This document shows, piece by piece, positions 7,025-10,648 of a DNA stretch of 10,648 nucleotides. The notes beneath the pieces are model-generated. The model was not told the DNA's origin and ran no database searches. It saw nothing but the letters and a program-made list of their open reading frames with translations. How positions within the stretch are numbered: the stretch's first letter is position 1; the number at the start of each line of letters is the position of its first letter. Location: positions 1 through 10,648 of the forward strand of contig JAWWBG010000080.1 of assembly GCA_033721095.1 (NCBI GenBank). Reading direction: 5' to 3'. Both the position numbers and the translations under genes were made by a program. This DNA comes from JAWWBG01 sp033721095. GTDB taxonomy: Bacteria; Actinomycetota; Nitriliruptoria; Nitriliruptorales; Nitriliruptoraceae.

Positions 7025-7874
7025 GATGCGACGAAGGCTCGGATGCGGCCGTTCACTGCCGTCGGGTCCTCGAGGTGCAGGAAGTGACCCACACCGGCCA
7101 GCTGCTCGGCCTCCGAACCCTCCGGCAGGCGGCGAACCAGTCGATCACGATCCATGGGACCCACGCATCCGTCCTCGGCACCATGCAGGTACAGGATGGG
7201 ATGCGTCGGCATCGGCGCTCGTGGCCGGTAGGCGGTGCCGAGCACGATGGCCCGGAACAGGCCTCGGTAGTAGGCGAGCATGGCGCGCGCGCCGTCCTCC
7301 GTCGACGTCGCGGCCAGGACCGGGTCGAGGTCCTCGTTGGTTGCCTCGTACCCGGGTGACCAGTCCCGCCACAGCCGGCGCACGAACCGCCCGCCACGAC
7401 GTGTGAACAGTCGGGAGGCGCCGGGGAGCTGCATGGACAGGATGTATCGCGATCGGCGCACGTAGCCCGTGGCGGCCAGGAAGATCGCGACCGGCTCCGG
7501 TGGGACGGCCAGCCCGACCATGCGGCGCCACCGAGCTGGTTCGGCAGCCAGCGCCCGGTACCCAAGGATGGCGCCCCAGTCGTGGCCGACCAGCACGGCG
7601 TCCTCGCCGCCGGCCAATGCCTCGTGGAGGGCGTTCACGTCGGCCGCGAGCTCGGGCAGATGCCAGATGCGACCGGGGGGAACCTCGGTCGGCGCGTAGC
7701 CGCGCAGCCAGGGCGCCACGACACGCCACCCATCGGCGGCCAGCTCGGGCGCGAGGTGTCGCCACGTGTGGGCCGAGTCCGGAAACCCGTGCAGGAGGAG
7801 AGCGAGCGGACCATCCGCCGGGCCCCAGGACAGGTACGCGAACGACAGGCCGTTCGCCTGGATGCGCGGAATGG

Positions 7875-7878
<4 letters not shown>
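7021..7878 (-). CDS. Alpha/beta hydrolase, epoxide hydrolase-like
   Basis: Cytosolic alpha/beta-fold hydrolase of 285 aa. HGFPDSAHTW (30-39) supplies the HGFP oxyanion-hole motif. GHDWG (98-102) places Asp100, not Ser, at the nucleophile elbow, as in epoxide hydrolases and haloalkane dehalogenases. The acid is probably Asp236 (HGAEDGC, 232-238) and the base His265 (GVGHFLHLE, 262-270). LRGYAPT (58-64) and a cap-domain AYYRG (202-206) match epoxide-hydrolase habits; Tyr203 or Tyr204 plus Tyr145 could be the epoxide-activating pair. Epoxide hydrolase is therefore more likely than dehalogenase, but the substrate is unknown. The cap contains an arginine-rich patch (about 156-171, RLFTRRGGRFVRRLWR) that could contact membranes or an acidic ligand (inference). 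The GTG start shares GTGA (7878-7875) with the leuS stop, so it is probably co-transcribed and translationally coupled with leuS. A functional link to leucine charging is not obvious. Confidence 0.87.
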
Positions 7879-10361
<2,483 letters not shown>

Positions 10362-10387
10362 GGCGGGTGGCTCGGCGGGAGCCCGGG

Positions 10388-10393
10388 AGGCTA
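10388..10393 (-). promoter_or_regulatory. Candidate -10 box for leuS
   Basis: TAGCCT on the minus strand lies 26 bp upstream of the leuS ATG, predicting a leader of about 20 nt. It is identical to the hexamers upstream of phoD and degV. No recognisable -35 sits at 16-18 bp, so support is only the shared hexamer and its position. Confidence 0.25.
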
Positions 10394-10423
10394 CTGGTCG
10401 GTGCTGGGTATCCTTCCGCCCTC

Positions 10424-10444
10424 ACGCGGCCCGGCCGGTCGCGT
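10424..10444. repeat. Inverted repeat in the leuS/tRNA-Ala divergent gap
   Basis: ACGCGGCC (10424-10431) pairs with GGTCGCGT (10437-10444) over 8 bp, one being a G:T pair, around a 5-nt loop. It ends 5 bp before the mature tRNA. In the tRNA transcript it would form a stem in the 5' leader next to the RNase P cleavage site. As DNA it lies between the two divergent genes and could be an operator. Either role is inferred. Confidence 0.35.
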
Positions 10445-10449
10445 CACTT

Positions 10450-10523
10450 GGGCCAGTAGCGCAGCCCGGCAGCGCACTTCCATGGCATGGAAGGGGTCGT
10501 GGGTTCAAATCCCATCTGGTCCA
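10450..10523 (+). tRNA. tRNA-Ala (anticodon GGC)
   Basis: A full cloverleaf of 74 nt folds. The acceptor stem is GGGCCAG/CTGGTCC, and its third pair is G:T, the G3-U70 wobble that marks alanine tRNAs. The D arm is GCGC/GCGC with loop AGCCCGGCA. The anticodon stem is CTTCC/GGAAG with loop ATGGCAT, putting GGC at 10484-10486 after U33. The variable loop is 5 nt (GGGTC). The T stem is GTGGG/CCCAT with loop TTCAAAT, and the discriminator is A. It decodes GCC, and GCU by wobble; GCC is abundant in the neighbouring genes. The gene is followed by CCG, so the terminal CCA is not encoded and must be added by CCA-adding enzyme. Confidence 0.96.
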
Positions 10524-10557
10524 CCGAACGGAACCGTCACCACGGGCGGCCGCGGAT

Positions 10558-10587
10558 GCCCGGACGCGCGCCGTTGCGGGTCCGGGC
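10558..10587. terminator. Strong hairpin, likely shared terminator of tRNA-Ala and the convergent gene
   Basis: GCCCGGAC (10558-10565) and GTCCGGGC (10580-10587) pair perfectly over 8 bp. After a G:G mismatch, CGC (10567-10569) pairs with GCG (10576-10578) around a 6-nt loop. It lies 34 nt after the tRNA and 14 nt after the stop of the minus-strand fragment, as expected for a bidirectional terminator. No T-tract is present on either strand. Confidence 0.55.
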
Positions 10588-10601
10588 CCAGCGGCAGTCG
10601 A

Positions 10602-10648
10602 TCACGGCTCGCGAACGCAGCGGAGCACGAGCTCTTCGTCGACCTCAC
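10602..10648 (-). CDS. C-terminal end of an unidentified minus-strand protein (partial)
   Basis: From the window edge, one minus-strand frame reads EVDEELVLRCVREP and stops at TGA 10604-10602. Codons mostly end in G or C (GAG GTC GAC ... CTC GTG CTC CGC TGC), and a strong hairpin follows 14 nt after the stop; both fit a real gene end. Fourteen residues are too few to name a family. Confidence 0.35.
   Translation of the reverse strand, partial: EVDEELVLRCVREP

Noticed and set aside
10409..10414. TATCCT as a -10 box for the tRNA-Ala gene
   Set aside because: Position is plausible (about 35 bp before the tRNA), but no -35-like hexamer is found at 16-18 bp and the match is only four of six.

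Overview
The window is GC-rich (about 70% by eye) chromosomal DNA, almost fully coding, with third codon positions that are nearly always G or C. Gene content and order (leuS, degV, comEA, comEC, holA on one strand), weak or absent Shine-Dalgarno sequences, frequent GTG starts and a Tat-exported phosphatase point to a high-GC Actinomycetota. The leucyl-tRNA synthetase has 828 residues rather than the roughly 950-970 of Actinomycetia such as Mycobacterium. This hints at a deeper-branching class (for example Acidimicrobiia, Nitriliruptoria or Thermoleophilia), but the class cannot be fixed from this sequence. No mobile element, phage gene, CRISPR array or foreign-looking island is visible.

Layout, left to right. 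Positions 1-231 (+) hold the C-terminal end of a large NAD-dependent glutamate dehydrogenase. It converges on a minus-strand block that is transcribed from right to left: leuS (10361-7875), an alpha/beta hydrolase of epoxide-hydrolase type (7878-7021), a Tat-exported PhoD phosphatase (6991-5198), a DegV-family fatty-acid-binding protein (5101-4250), comEA (4185-3550), comEC (3553-845 as an open frame, about 3553-1258 by homology) and holA (1248-292). To the right of leuS, and divergent from it, is a tRNA-Ala(GGC) gene (10450-10523, +). A strong hairpin then separates it from the last codons of another minus-strand gene (10602-10648).

How the genes fit together. leuS/hydrolase and comEA/comEC each share a 4-nt GTGA start/stop overlap and are probably translationally coupled. 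ComEA and ComEC form the DNA receptor and membrane channel of DNA uptake, and HolA is the clamp-loader delta subunit; these commonly sit next to each other. The three ATG-started genes (leuS, phoD, degV) each have a short upstream gap with the same TAGCCT hexamer on the coding strand, a candidate -10 box. The GTG-started genes (hydrolase, comEA, comEC, holA) lack it. The block therefore probably has several transcription starts rather than one. A perfect 7-bp hairpin follows phoD.

The most notable feature is the comEC-holA junction. The comEC frame has no stop where the family ends. It runs 404 nt into holA in the wrong frame, while a TAG in the +1 frame sits nine bases before the holA start. 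That stop lies inside a strong hairpin that abuts the holA start codon. A one-base difference (sequencing error or real mutation) or a programmed +1 shift would explain it. I see no convincing new multi-gene system in this window.
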